Assembly (NCBI GenBank): GCA_902607115.1
Contig: CACLIZ010000001.1
Coordinates: 34,979-98,978, forward strand
From: an uncultured Pelagibacteraceae bacterium
GTDB taxonomy: Bacteria; Pseudomonadota; Alphaproteobacteria; Pelagibacterales; Pelagibacteraceae
Length of the DNA stretch: 64,000 nucleotides
Reading direction: 5' to 3'
The notes below the pieces were generated by a model, which saw nothing but the letters and a program-made list of their open reading frames with translations, made no database searches and was not told the origin of the DNA. The position numbers and the translations under genes were made by a program. How positions within the stretch are numbered: position 1 is the first letter of the stretch; each line of letters opens with the position of its first letter. Below are positions 35,160 to 46,541 of the stretch, in pieces.

Positions 35160-37886
35160 TTAACCGTGTCTCTCGCATTTTCCTTTTCTTATTTTCCAAC
35201 ACACATTACATTTCTCTCCTTCTGCTTTAGATGTCTCAACTAGTACTTCATCACTTATATTATCTTCTTTAATTAATTCAGCTCCGGATGTAATACATAT
35301 TTCTGCCAAATCAAAATCTTTGGCTAACTCATATAATTCTTTTTTTAGTTTTATTTTAATTATAGCTTCTAAGCTTGATCCAATTGTTTTCTCTACTCTT
35401 TTGCTTTCAATGCTTATATTTGAAAAATCTCTTATTTTAATTAATTTTATCCATCTTTCGCTTAGTTCTTCATTTTTCCAATTTTTTGGGATTTTTACAA
35501 ATTTTTTCAAATGAATGCTTTTATGATTTTCATCTTTATTAATTAATTTGAAAATTTCTTCTGTAGTAAATGATAAAATAGGCGTAAACCAGCTCAATAA
35601 ACTTTCAAGAATGATATTTAATACTTTAATACAATTATTTCTTTTTTCTGAATTTTTTGGATCGCAGTAAAGAGTATCTTTTCTTATATCAAAATAAAAA
35701 GATGAAAGATCTACTGTACAGAAATTTAGTAGCTCCTTATATAAATTATGAAAAGTATATGATTTAAAATTTTTTTGGAATGTTTCGTTTAAAATAAAAA
35801 TTTTATGAAGCATGTATTGTTCTAGTTCGGGCAGACTTTTTAAATCAATTTTTTCGAAATTTATTTCTGAAAAATTATCATTTAAATTTCCTAACAGATA
35901 TCTAAATGTGTTTCTTATCTTTCTGTATGCCTCTGAATGCTGTTCAAGGATGGAATAATCGACTCTTAAATCCTCAGCATAATTAGATGCGGTTACCCAA
36001 ACCCTTAAAATGTCTGCACCGTATTTTTTTAAGATGTCCTCTGGCGAAATTGCATTTCCTAGAGACTTAGACATTTTATGTCCTTTTCCATCAACTACAA
36101 ACCCATGTGATAAAATAGATTCGTAGGGAGCTTTTCCTCTTGTTGCACATGATTGAAGTAATGATGAGTGGAACCAACCTCTATGTTGGTCTGATCCTTC
36201 TAGATACATTGAGGCAGGCCATTTTAAGTCTTTTCTTTTTTCAAGTACAAAAGAGTGTGTTGATCCACTGTCGAACCATACTTCAACAATATCGCTTAAT
36301 TTTTCATAGTCTTCTATTTTATATTTTTTTCCTAAAAATCTTTGAGGATCGTCCGAAAACCAACAATCTGATCCTTCTTTTTCATATATTGTTGCAATAT
36401 TTTCAAATATTTGATCGTCAACTAAAACTTCACCTGTTTTTTTTGAAATAAAAATTGGCAAAGGAACTCCCCAAACTCTTTGTCTAGATACGCACCAATC
36501 TGGTCTGGTTTCTATCATCGATTTAATTCTTTCTTTTCCTTTGCTTGGATAAAATTTAGTCTCATTGATTGCTTTAAGAGCTTTTTTTCTTAAGCCATGG
36601 CTTTCCATTGATATGAACCATTGCTGAGTAGCCCTATGTATCAACGGAGCTTTAGATCTCCAAGAATGTGGATAAGAGTGATTTAGTTTTCCATTGGCTA
36701 AAAGATTTTTTAATTCTTTTAATTTTTCTATAACAATTGAGTTGGCTTTAAAAACATGAGTGCCTTCAAATATAGGAATATTTTTTGTATATTTTCCATC
36801 ATCATCAACTGTTTCTAAAGCTTTGATTCCATTGTTTATGCACAAATTAAAATCATCAGGTCCATGACTAGGTGCGCAATGGACTATTCCCGTACCCTGT
36901 TCTGTAGTAACAAATCTTGCTTCAAGCATTGGAATATCGTATTCATATCCAATTTTGAAAAAAGGATGTTTACATATAGTTTCTGAAAATTCTTCGCCTG
37001 AAATTTCTTTTAAAATTTTAAAATTTTCTATCTTACAATCTTTAGTAACAGAATTTAAAAGGTCTTTTGCAATAACTATTTTTCTATTCTTAAACTCATT
37101 ATCATCTTGAAGTTGAATAATTAAATATCTTAAATTTTTATTATAAGCTAATGCTTTATTCGCTGGAATCGTCCAGGGAGTAGTAGTCCATATAACTATT
37201 TCACAATCATTTAATTCTTTTAAGTTAGTTTTCTTAATCAAAAAAGATGTGTAAATTGTATCTGAAGTATGATCCATATACTCTACTTCAGCATCAGATA
37301 ACGCAGTTTTCTCTACTGTCGACCATAGAACAGGTTTGTATCCCTTGTAAAGACTACCTTCTTTTAAAAATTTCCCAAGCTCTCTGACTATTTGAGCCTC
37401 AGCATCAAAGCTCATTGTAGAATAATAATTTTCCCAATCTCCAACCACTCCCAATCTTTTAAATTGATCTTTATGAACTTTAATCCACTTATTTGCAAAT
37501 TCTCGACACTCTTTTCTAAATTCAGTAACCGGTATCTCATTTTTATTTTTTTTATTTTTTTTGTATTGTTCTTCGATTTTCCATTCTATTGGTAAACCAT
37601 GACAGTCCCATCCCGGTACATAAACCGAGTCTTTTCCGTCCATTTGATGAAACTTGGTGATAATATCTTTAAGTATTTTATTTAAGGCAGTGCCCATATG
37701 TATATTTCCATTTGCATATGGTGGTCCATCATGAAGAACGAATTTTTCTTTTCCTTTGGTAGATTCTCTTAATCTTTTGTATAAATCTATTTTATCCCAA
37801 TATTCTACAAGAGCAGGTTCTTTTGATGGTAGATTTGCTTTCATAGAAAAAGCTGTTTTTGGTAAATTTAGATTTTCTTTATTCAT
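35160..37886 (-). CDS. ileS: Isoleucyl-tRNA synthetase
   Basis: A 908-residue class I synthetase. The ATP-site HIGH motif appears as HMGT in GPPYANGNIHMGTALNK (residues 55-70). PGWDCHGLPIEWKIE follows, then the editing domain with VIWTTTPWTIPANKALAY, and KMSKSLGNAISPEDIL. The C-terminal zinc-binding end has CNVCWKIRKGKCERHG with three cysteines and a histidine. The presence of this zinc end indicates the common bacterial type. It lies between ribF and lspA in one leftward operon. Confidence 0.97.
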   Translation of the reverse strand: MNKENLNLPKTAFSMKANLPSKEPALVEYWDKIDLYKRLRESTKGKEKFVLHDGPPYANGNIHMGTALNKILKDIITKFHQMDGKDSVYVPGWDCHGLPIEWKIEEQYKKNKKNKNEIPVTEFRKECREFANKWIKVHKDQFKRLGVVGDWENYYSTMSFDAEAQIVRELGKFLKEGSLYKGYKPVLWSTVEKTALSDAEVEYMDHTSDTIYTSFLIKKTNLKELNDCEIVIWTTTPWTIPANKALAYNKNLRYLIIQLQDDNEFKNRKIVIAKDLLNSVTKDCKIENFKILKEISGEEFSETICKHPFFKIGYEYDIPMLEARFVTTEQGTGIVHCAPSHGPDDFNLCINNGIKALETVDDDGKYTKNIPIFEGTHVFKANSIVIEKLKELKNLLANGKLNHSYPHSWRSKAPLIHRATQQWFISMESHGLRKKALKAINETKFYPSKGKERIKSMIETRPDWCVSRQRVWGVPLPIFISKKTGEVLVDDQIFENIATIYEKEGSDCWFSDDPQRFLGKKYKIEDYEKLSDIVEVWFDSGSTHSFVLEKRKDLKWPASMYLEGSDQHRGWFHSSLLQSCATRGKAPYESILSHGFVVDGKGHKMSKSLGNAISPEDILKKYGADILRVWVTASNYAEDLRVDYSILEQHSEAYRKIRNTFRYLLGNLNDNFSEINFEKIDLKSLPELEQYMLHKIFILNETFQKNFKSYTFHNLYKELLNFCTVDLSSFYFDIRKDTLYCDPKNSEKRNNCIKVLNIILESLLSWFTPILSFTTEEIFKLINKDENHKSIHLKKFVKIPKNWKNEELSERWIKLIKIRDFSNISIESKRVEKTIGSSLEAIIKIKLKKELYELAKDFDLAEICITSGAELIKEDNISDEVLVETSKAEGEKCNVCWKIRKGKCERHG

Positions 37887-37891
37887 ACAGT

Positions 37892-38815
37892 TTAATTCAA
37901 ACTTTTTTTCGCAACTTTGATATCTTTTTTAATTTGATTTGTCAGCTGCTTAATATTTTTAAATCTTTTTTCACTTCTTATAAACTTAATAAATTCAACT
38001 CTTATTCTGCGATTATAAATATCTTTATTAAATTTAAATAAATTTACCTCCAACAATATTTTTTTTTGGTTAAATGTCGGTCTATAACCTAAATTTGCAA
38101 TACCTTTTATTTTTTTTGTTCTTTGGCCAAGTTTTACTTTAACAGAATAAACTCCTGGTTTTGGAATTAAGTAATCTTTTATATCTATATTGCATGTTGC
38201 AAATCCAATCTTTCTACCAATCTTTCTGCCTTTTTGAATTTTGCCTTCAAGCTCCCAATTTCTACTTAATAATTTATTTGCAATATTTAAGTTTCCATTT
38301 GATAAAAGATTTCTGATTAAAGTAGAGGAGATAATTTTTTTATTTTTTTTTAGTGGAGATGGAATTGTTAATTTATAATTATATTTTTTTTCGTAAAATT
38401 TTAGTAAGTTTATGTTTCCTTCTCTTTTATTACCAAATTTGAAATTATTACTAACAAATAAAAATTTTGTTTTTATTTTTTTATTTAAATATTTATCAAC
38501 AAATGAATTAGCTTTAATTTTAGAAAATTTTTTTGAAAATTTCTGATTAATTAAAAAATCAACATTTTGTTTTTTAAATTGTTGTATCTTTTGAGCAATA
38601 TTCATAATTTTAAAATTTTTTATTTTTCTGTTGAAAAACATTTTTGGTATTGGGCTAAAAGTAATTACTCCAATTTTGCTTTTATATTTTTTTTTAAACT
38701 CCCTAGCTTTTTTAAACAATTTTTGATGACCTAAATGTACTCCATCAAAATTACCAATAAGAATAATAGAATTAAAGTATTTTCGAGGAATATTAAAATT
38801 TTTAAATATCTTCAT
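37892..38815 (-). CDS. ribF: Bifunctional riboflavin kinase / FAD synthetase RibF
   Basis: Makes FMN and FAD from riboflavin. The N-terminal adenylyltransferase domain has IGNFDGVHLGHQKLF, with ISSTLIRNLLSNGNLNIANKLL marking its end. The kinase domain has GRKIGFATCNI and GVYSVKVKLG, followed by GIANLGYRPTF. At 307 residues it has normal length. It is 5 bp upstream of ileS and 1 bp from the HAD gene, and the FAD it supplies is used by crtI, crtY and xdhA in this window. Confidence 0.95.
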   Translation of the reverse strand: MKIFKNFNIPRKYFNSIILIGNFDGVHLGHQKLFKKAREFKKKYKSKIGVITFSPIPKMFFNRKIKNFKIMNIAQKIQQFKKQNVDFLINQKFSKKFSKIKANSFVDKYLNKKIKTKFLFVSNNFKFGNKREGNINLLKFYEKKYNYKLTIPSPLKKNKKIISSTLIRNLLSNGNLNIANKLLSRNWELEGKIQKGRKIGRKIGFATCNIDIKDYLIPKPGVYSVKVKLGQRTKKIKGIANLGYRPTFNQKKILLEVNLFKFNKDIYNRRIRVEFIKFIRSEKRFKNIKQLTNQIKKDIKVAKKSLN

Positions 38816-38816
38816 T

Positions 38817-39629
38817 TTACCATTTTAAATTTTCTTGAATATAATTTACATCAACTTCGTATTTTTCAAAAAGTTTTTTTAGTTCACTATACTTTTCTTT
38901 TTTATGGATACCATTAAGGATTAATAATGATTCAAAGTTTTGCATATTAGCTCCTTTGATGTCTGTATTTAAGTTATCTCCAATGCATAAAACTTTTTTA
39001 TTTTCTGGGTTAGATGATTGTAGATAAACCATTGGATAAGGCTTACCAAAATATTTAACCTTCCCCCCTATTTTCTCGTGTATTTTTGCTACAGATCCTG
39101 CACAATATTCTCTAACTTCTCCTCTATCGACTATTAAATCTGGATTAGTGCAAACCATTTCTTTTTCTGGAAAGGGAGTCAAAAGATTCTTATAAAAATC
39201 TAAATCCTCTTTATCGTCAAACAATCCTGTACATAGTAAATAATCTGCATTGTCTATTTTATCTTGTTTTAATGAGCTGAAGTTATTAAACAAACTAAAG
39301 TCTCTGTCTGGACCTAAGTGAAAAAATTTAACTCCTTTTTTTTTATTATTGAGATAGTTTAAAGAGCCTTGTCCTGAAGTATAAACTTTTGAACTTTTTT
39401 TATCATCTAGTCCTAGTTTATTTAAAAATTTTATTACATCAAGATTTGGTCTTGGAGCATTGGTTAATAGTACATATTCTTTTCCTAGTTCGTCCAGTTT
39501 TGAAAGAACATCAACAGCATCCTTATTTAGTGTAATTCCATTATGGAGCACGCCCCATATATCTATATAAAAGAGATCAAAGTTATTTACTATTTTATTA
39601 AGACCTGTTTCAGTTAAATTAACCGTCAT
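38817..39629 (-). CDS. HAD-superfamily class IIA hydrolase
   Basis: A 270-residue phosphatase-like protein of HAD subfamily IIA, the same group as NagD and 4-nitrophenylphosphatases. Motif I is FYIDIWGVLHNG. YVLLTNAPRPNLDVIKFLNKLG carries motif II, YFGKPYPMVYLQ the motif III lysine, and VLCIGDNLNTDIKGANMQNF motif IV. The alphaproteobacterial versions next to ribF and ileS form a distinct subgroup without assigned substrate. It is first in the operon and divergent from groES. Confidence 0.88.
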   Translation of the reverse strand: MTVNLTETGLNKIVNNFDLFYIDIWGVLHNGITLNKDAVDVLSKLDELGKEYVLLTNAPRPNLDVIKFLNKLGLDDKKSSKVYTSGQGSLNYLNNKKKGVKFFHLGPDRDFSLFNNFSSLKQDKIDNADYLLCTGLFDDKEDLDFYKNLLTPFPEKEMVCTNPDLIVDRGEVREYCAGSVAKIHEKIGGKVKYFGKPYPMVYLQSSNPENKKVLCIGDNLNTDIKGANMQNFESLLILNGIHKKEKYSELKKLFEKYEVDVNYIQENLKW

Positions 39630-39686
39630 TTTTAAAAATCACTTAAAAAAGCTATATATTCTTTGATTTTTTAAAGCAATAACCTT

Positions 39687-39710
39687 CTTGAAAATAACGC
39701 GTCCTATATT
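39687..39710 (+). promoter_or_regulatory. Weak heat-shock-promoter-like element before groES
   Basis: CTTGAAA at 39687-39693 and CCTATATT at 39703-39710 resemble the two halves of RpoH promoters, but only 9 bases separate them, fewer than the usual spacing. I see no CIRCE inverted repeat here. Treat as tentative. Confidence 0.25.
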
Positions 39711-39741
39711 TATATGTCCTCACATATTAATAGGAGAATTT

Positions 39742-40035
39742 ATGAAGTTTAAACCTTTACATGATAGAGTTTTAATTGAAGTGCTAGATAGCGTTGAAAA
39801 AACATCTGGTGGTATTATTATTCCAGACTCAGCTCAAGAAAAACCTCAAGAAGGCAAAGTAGTTGCCATAGGTGGTGGAGCCAAAACTGAAGATGGAAAA
39901 ATAATTCCAATGGATGTTAAAGTTGGAGATAAAGTTCTTTTTGGCAAGTGGTCAGGAACTGAAATTAAAATTGATGGAAAAGAATACAGTATAATGAAAG
40001 AGTCAGACATTATGGGTATTTCAATAAGTAAATAA
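39742..40035 (+). CDS. groES: Co-chaperonin GroES
   Basis: Ten-kilodalton lid of the GroEL chamber, 97 residues. It starts [34 protein letters not shown], with the mobile loop [11 protein letters not shown], and ends [16 protein letters not shown]. The frame is open 18 codons further upstream, but those residues are not part of GroES. The chosen ATG has AGGAGA 5 bases ahead of it. It is 20 bp from groEL. Confidence 0.97.
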   Translation: MKFKPLHDRVLIEVLDSVEKTSGGIIIPDSAQEKPQEGKVVAIGGGAKTEDGKIIPMDVKVGDKVLFGKWSGTEIKIDGKEYSIMKESDIMGISISK

Positions 40036-40040
40036 ATTAA

Positions 40041-41711
<1,671 letters not shown>

Positions 41712-41737
41712 TCCCCATTATACTCAAACAAAAATTC

Positions 41738-41769
41738 AAAAAGGGCAGTTTTTACTGCCCTTTTTTTTT
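41738..41769. terminator. Bidirectional rho-independent terminator between groEL and a DEAD-box gene
   Basis: AAGGGCAGT at 41741-41749 pairs with ACTGCCCTT at 41754-41762 across a four-base TTTT loop, followed by a run of nine Ts after the last C. On the other strand the hairpin is followed by five Ts (the AAAAA before it), so it could also end the leftward helicase gene. Confidence 0.9.
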
Positions 41770-41774
41770 ATTTC

Positions 41775-43142
41775 TTAATTTCTATTTTTTCTAAATTTTT
41801 TAAATTTAAAAGCCTTAGGTCTACTTCTATTTTTAAATCTATTCTTTCTCTTCTTAAAGTTAAATTTTTTCCTTCTATCATTTCTTGATGTATCATCTAC
41901 TGTTTCTTTACCAAAATATTTTGGAGTACTAGCATAATCGTTTTTAAAAAAAAATTTCTTTCCTTTTTTATCTCTGAATCTTCTTTTTTTGTTATAAGAA
42001 TTTTTATTTTTTTTACCCGCTCTATAGAATCGTAAATTTTGAATAGATTCTTCTTTATAGTTTGGATTTATTAATCTGCTTATAGCATTCCACATCAACC
42101 TATCACTTTGGGTAAGAAAAGTTAGCGCAGAACCTTCTGATCCTGCTCTAGCAGTCCTTCCTATGCGATGGACATAATCTTCGGGCACTTGTGGCAAATC
42201 ATAATTAATTACATGTTGAATAAGTGGAATATCTAATCCTCTTGCAGCAACATCCGTTGCAACTAATATTCTTTTTGCACCTTTTTTAAATGCGTTAATC
42301 ACACGATCCCTTTTGCTTTGACGCAAGTCTCCATGGATTGCGTCAGCTGAATGATCTTCTTCTTTAAGCCGCTTAACCATTCTATCAGCATTTCTTTTAG
42401 TTTTAACAAAAACTAAAATTGAGCCTTTTCTAGATAAAAGTTGATTAATTAATTCATTGTATTTGTTGTCTTTATTTAATTGGAGAGTCTCTTGTTTTAT
42501 TTTAGCAATAGGAACCGTTGTTGAACCAACTGATATTCTAACAGGTTTTGTTAAATATCTTTGTGATATTCTAACTATATCATTTGGCAAAGTCGCAGAA
42601 AATAAAAGTGTTTGATGATCTTTAGGAACAAATTTAAGAATCATTTCTATTTGTGGGGCAAACCCCATATCTAACATTCTATCTGTTTCATCTAATACCA
42701 AGTATTTAGTTGCGCTTAAATTTAAACTCCTTCTTTTTAAATGATCGTTGATGCGGCCTGGAGTTCCTACAATCAACCTTGATCTTTTGCCCAATTGCCT
42801 AAGTTGTTTATGCATTGACTCACCACCGATAAGCAAGGCAGTTTTAATGTTAATTTTATCACTAATAAGATCTTTAATTGCATTCATTACTTGTGTGGCT
42901 AGTTCTCTAGTTGGACAAGTTACTAATGCAAAAGCATTTTTATCTAAAATTAATTTATTAATTAAAGGAATACTAAAAGCTAGAGTTTTACCAGTTCCAG
43001 TTTGAGCTGTTCCCAATACATCCTTTCCCTCTAGTGCTACTGGTATTGCTTGGCTTTGAATTGGAGTTGGCTCCTTAAAATTCATGAAATCAATTGATGC
43101 TTTTAAAGATTTTTCTATTTTAAATAAGTTAAAATTTTGCAT
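41775..43142 (-). CDS. DEAD-box RNA helicase (RhlE-like) with DETD motif II
   Basis: A 455-residue helicase. The Q motif is FKEPTPIQSQAIP, Walker A is AQTGTGKT at residues 46-53, and motifs Ia, III and VI are PTRELATQV, LLFSATLP and HRIGRTARAG. Motif II reads LDETDRMLDMGF, with Thr in place of the Ala of DEAD. The last 80 residues are almost only Lys, Arg, Phe and Asn, a basic tail typical of RhlE/DeaD-type helicases for rRNA or cold-shock work. It is divergent from typA across 171 bp. Confidence 0.92.
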   Translation of the reverse strand: MQNFNLFKIEKSLKASIDFMNFKEPTPIQSQAIPVALEGKDVLGTAQTGTGKTLAFSIPLINKLILDKNAFALVTCPTRELATQVMNAIKDLISDKINIKTALLIGGESMHKQLRQLGKRSRLIVGTPGRINDHLKRRSLNLSATKYLVLDETDRMLDMGFAPQIEMILKFVPKDHQTLLFSATLPNDIVRISQRYLTKPVRISVGSTTVPIAKIKQETLQLNKDNKYNELINQLLSRKGSILVFVKTKRNADRMVKRLKEEDHSADAIHGDLRQSKRDRVINAFKKGAKRILVATDVAARGLDIPLIQHVINYDLPQVPEDYVHRIGRTARAGSEGSALTFLTQSDRLMWNAISRLINPNYKEESIQNLRFYRAGKKNKNSYNKKRRFRDKKGKKFFFKNDYASTPKYFGKETVDDTSRNDRRKKFNFKKRKNRFKNRSRPKAFKFKKFRKNRN

Positions 43143-43313
43143 TATTTTTTATATTTTTTTAAATTTTAGGAAAAGATTTTCTTAATGTTTATATATATTT
43201 AAAAAATTTATACAAAGCTATCTATAGATTTATTTAATATTCACAAGAAATGAATTTTATAGTCTTTTTAAGTTTTCATATTAAACAATTAATGTATAAG
43301 GACTTCAAAATTT

Positions 43314-45140
43314 ATGACTAACAAAATTCGAAACATTACAATTATTGCTCACGTAGACCATGGTAAAACAACTATGATTGACTCACTAATGAAGCAATCT
43401 GGAGTATTTAGGGAAAATGAAGAAGTAGAAGAAAGGTTAATGGATACAGGAGAGCTAGAAAAAGAAAGAGGAATAACAATTTTAGCAAAGCCTGCTTCCA
43501 TTAATTGGGAAGATTCTAGAATAAACATTATTGATACACCGGGACACAGAGATTTTGCTGCCGAAGTTGAGCGTGTTTTAAGTATGGCTGATGGAGCTTT
43601 ATTACTTATAGATTCTGCTGAAGGTGTAATGCCACAAACAAAATTTGTATTAGCAAAAGCGCTTAAGCAAGGACTTAAGCCAATAGTTGTAATTAATAAA
43701 TTAGATAAACCAAATCAAAGAGCCAATGAGGTTCTAGATGAAACTTTTGATTTATTTGTAAGCCTAGATGCTAATGAAGAACAATTAGATTTTCCTGTTT
43801 TATACGCTAGTGGAAGATCTGGTTGGGCAAGCAAAGAGATTAACGGCTCTAAAGAAAATCTTCATCCTTTGCTAGATTTAGTTATTGAGCACGTTAAACC
43901 TGCAGAGCTTGATAAAAAAAAGCCTTTTGCAATGTTATCAACCCTTCTTTATGCAGATAGTTTTTTGGGTAGAAGTTTAGTTGGAAGAATATCACAAGGA
44001 ACCGCTAAAGCTAACCAAAAAATAAAAGCTATAAATCTCAAAGGAGAAAAAGTTGATGAAGGTAGATTGACTAAAATTTTTAGATATGAAGGAACAAAAA
44101 AAGTTCCTATTGAGATTGGAGAGGCTGGAGATATTGTTATAATAGCTGGTTTAGAAAAAGCAAATGTTGCTGATACCATCTGTGATATAGAAGTTGATAA
44201 ACCTATAGAAGCAACTCCAATAGACCCACCAACAATATCAATTACTATTACTGTCAATAGTTCACCGCTTGCAGGAACTGAGGGTAAAAAATTAACCAGT
44301 ACACAAATTAGAGATAGGCTAGTATTAGAAGCACAAAACAATGTGGGAATAAACTTTTCTGAAAATGCAAATAACGATGCATTTGAAATTAGTGGGCGTG
44401 GAGAATTAATGCTTGAGATTTTATTGACTCAAATGAGGCGTGAAGGTTTTGAAATGACAGTAAGCCCACCAAAAGTTTTATTTCAAAAAGACAAAAATGG
44501 AAACAAATTAGAACCAATAGAAGAAGTAACAATGGATTTGGACGAAGAATTTTCTTCTAAAGTAATAGACTCAATGAATAGAAGAAAAGGTAAATTAATT
44601 GATTTAAAAGACACTGGTAAAAACAAAAAAAGATTAATTTTCCATACTCCAACAAGAGGATTAATGGGTTACAATAGTAGATTTCTTACTATAACAAAAG
44701 GCAATGGGGTGATTAACCGAATATTTAATTCATACGGCAAGTTTGAAGGTGATATGGAAGGTAGAAGAAATGGTGCTTTAATTTCAATGGAGCAAGGTAA
44801 GGCTGTAGCTTTTGCAATATTTAATTTACAGGCTAGAGGTGAGATGTTTATTACACACAATGATCCGGTTTATGCTGGAATGATTGTTGGTTTAGCTCCA
44901 AAACCTGGGGATATGATAATTAATGTTATGAAAGGTAAAAAATTAACAAACATGAGAACCCAAGGAACAGATGAGAATATTTTATTAACCCCTGTTCGCA
45001 AAATGTCTATCGCCGAACAACTAAGCATTCTTAATACTGATGAAGCTTTAGAAATTACACCAAAATCTTGTAGATTGAGAAAATCCATATTAGATCCCCA
45101 CGATAGAAAAAGAAGCGAAAAGTCGGGTGCAGTAGCTTAA
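43314..45140 (+). CDS. typA: Ribosome-associated GTPase TypA/BipA
   Basis: A 608-residue translational GTPase that acts in ribosome assembly and stress growth. G1 is AHVDHGKTTMID, the switch I region is EERLMDTGELEKERGITI, G3 is IDTPGHRDF and G4 is INKLDKPN. Elongation-factor-like domains II, III and V and the BipA-specific C-terminal domain (GLMGYNSRFLTITKGNG, then KKLTNMRTQGTDENILLTP) follow. It stands alone and overlaps the convergent YitT-like gene by 4 bp. Confidence 0.97.
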   Translation: MTNKIRNITIIAHVDHGKTTMIDSLMKQSGVFRENEEVEERLMDTGELEKERGITILAKPASINWEDSRINIIDTPGHRDFAAEVERVLSMADGALLLIDSAEGVMPQTKFVLAKALKQGLKPIVVINKLDKPNQRANEVLDETFDLFVSLDANEEQLDFPVLYASGRSGWASKEINGSKENLHPLLDLVIEHVKPAELDKKKPFAMLSTLLYADSFLGRSLVGRISQGTAKANQKIKAINLKGEKVDEGRLTKIFRYEGTKKVPIEIGEAGDIVIIAGLEKANVADTICDIEVDKPIEATPIDPPTISITITVNSSPLAGTEGKKLTSTQIRDRLVLEAQNNVGINFSENANNDAFEISGRGELMLEILLTQMRREGFEMTVSPPKVLFQKDKNGNKLEPIEEVTMDLDEEFSSKVIDSMNRRKGKLIDLKDTGKNKKRLIFHTPTRGLMGYNSRFLTITKGNGVINRIFNSYGKFEGDMEGRRNGALISMEQGKAVAFAIFNLQARGEMFITHNDPVYAGMIVGLAPKPGDMIINVMKGKKLTNMRTQGTDENILLTPVRKMSIAEQLSILNTDEALEITPKSCRLRKSILDPHDRKRSEKSGAVA

Positions 45141-45784
45141 TTAAAAATCTTATCAACTAAAAATAACCCTAAAGCTACAGCTGGCCCAATCCCAAATGCA
45201 AACATCAATGTCCCAACTCCAACTGTACCTCCAAGATACCATCCAGCTGAAACAACGCTAATTTCGATAAATGCTCTAACAGCGGCTATTGGTAAATTAG
45301 TTTTTTGCTGCAAACCAATCATAAGACCGTCTCTTGCGCCTGGGCCTAAATTTGCAACAAGATAAATCCCTCCACCTAACCCAACAGTTAGAACGGCCAC
45401 TATTGCTAAAATTATTTGCGAAATATAACTTTCAGGTGAAGGTACAAAGTTGATGCATAAATCAATCATTCCTGCAATAATCAAAGCATTAAATATTGTG
45501 CCCATTCCTGGTTTTTGCCTAAGCGGTATCCATAAAATTAATACAACAATACTAATTATCAGAGTAATAATTCCTATTGAATAATCTACATTCAATGAAA
45601 TGCCTTGTGCAAGAACGCTCCAAGGTGAGGCGCCTTTTAAAGAAATAATTAATAAGCCTTCTCCTAAACCAAAAAGAGTCAAACCAAAGCATAAGAAAAA
45701 AAAAGTTGAAAATTTAGGCTTAAAATTAAATGGATTTTCAGAACTCCAGTTAGTTTTTGGAATTTTTTTTATAGATAAAAACAT
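45137..45784 (-). CDS. YczE/YyaS/YitT-family membrane protein
   Basis: A 215-residue protein with about five to six hydrophobic helices. GLGEGLLIISLKGASPWSVLAQGIS and the GGGIYLVANLGPGARDGLMIGLQQKTNLPIAAVR block are typical of the YczE group, with the P-W-x-V-L and GPRDGLM-like motifs. Its function is not established; some members are treated as transporters of unknown substrate. It is divergent from the DUF6134 gene across 55 bp. Confidence 0.85.
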   Translation of the reverse strand: MFLSIKKIPKTNWSSENPFNFKPKFSTFFFLCFGLTLFGLGEGLLIISLKGASPWSVLAQGISLNVDYSIGIITLIISIVVLILWIPLRQKPGMGTIFNALIIAGMIDLCINFVPSPESYISQIILAIVAVLTVGLGGGIYLVANLGPGARDGLMIGLQQKTNLPIAAVRAFIEISVVSAGWYLGGTVGVGTLMFAFGIGPAVALGLFLVDKIFN

Positions 45785-45839
45785 AATTCAATAACTTCTT
45801 ATATATCTTTAAATAAATAATTAATATAAAATTAAAAAA

Positions 45840-46541
45840 ATGAAAATTAAATTATCTTATATTTTAATTGGATTAATTTTTATATTTTTAACTATTTCAA
45901 AAACATATTCACACACAGATCATTACAAAAAAATTAAAAAAATAGAAATGGATATATACAGAAATGGTGAAATTATTGGATTCACTAATTATATATTCAA
46001 TGCTTACGATAATATATTTGAAGTTATAAATACAACTGAATTTGAAGTTAAAGTTCTAGGAGTAAAATTATTTTCAATAAAGAGTTTAGGTAAAGAAAAA
46101 TATGAGAATGATCAATTGGTAGAATTTAATTCTGAAACCTTGCAAAACGATAAAAAAAAATTTGTAAATTTAATTTTTGATAAATCACAAGATATTTTTA
46201 GAATAGAAGGTTCATCATATGAAGGTAAGGCTGATAAAGAAAATGTTGTTGGAAATTGGTGGAATCATAAAATATTAACAACAAAAAGTCAGATTAGTCC
46301 TCTTTCTGGAAGTATTAAAAAACAAGAGGTAATTTTTATATCAAAAGAAACTATAAATTTAAATGGTAAAACTTTTGTGCTTGATCATTTTAAGTTGAAA
46401 TCAAAGGATAAAAATTTAGATGATGATAAAAAATTAGATTTTGACATTTGGTTAAATACTGAAAATAATATTATTGTAAAGGTTGAATACAATAGACTTG
46501 GTAAATGGCAATATATTTTGAAAAATATAGAAAAAAATTAA
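45840..46541 (+). CDS. Exported DUF6134-like protein
   Basis: A 233-residue protein with a signal peptide (residues 1-24, ending TYSHT), so probably periplasmic. The mature part begins with MDIYRNGEIIGFTNYIFNAYD and later FEVKVLGVKLFSIKSLGKEKYENDQLVEFNSET. This is the pattern of DUF6134 (a 'dG.piG' strand, then kV..lg....y....E.w..g.L....s.T). All-beta character and charged loops dominate. Function is unknown; its stop overlaps a convergent small membrane gene by 4 bp. Confidence 0.75.
   Translation: MKIKLSYILIGLIFIFLTISKTYSHTDHYKKIKKIEMDIYRNGEIIGFTNYIFNAYDNIFEVINTTEFEVKVLGVKLFSIKSLGKEKYENDQLVEFNSETLQNDKKKFVNLIFDKSQDIFRIEGSSYEGKADKENVVGNWWNHKILTTKSQISPLSGSIKKQEVIFISKETINLNGKTFVLDHFKLKSKDKNLDDDKKLDFDIWLNTENNIIVKVEYNRLGKWQYILKNIEKN

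Noticed and set aside
36140..36451. Open frame of 103 codons antisense to ileS
   Set aside because: Low-complexity Phe/Leu-rich product with no family features; the ileS frame is certain.
39688..39741. 18-residue N-terminal extension of GroES
   Set aside because: It is not part of GroES. The ATG at 39742 has a good ribosome-binding site.
43143..43313. Possible RNA gene or riboswitch in the longest gene-free gap
   Set aside because: I see no stable hairpin with a T tail and no known riboswitch core. It most likely holds the two divergent promoters.
43949..44341. Open frame of 130 codons antisense to typA
   Set aside because: Overlaps a conserved GTPase completely and shows no known motif.
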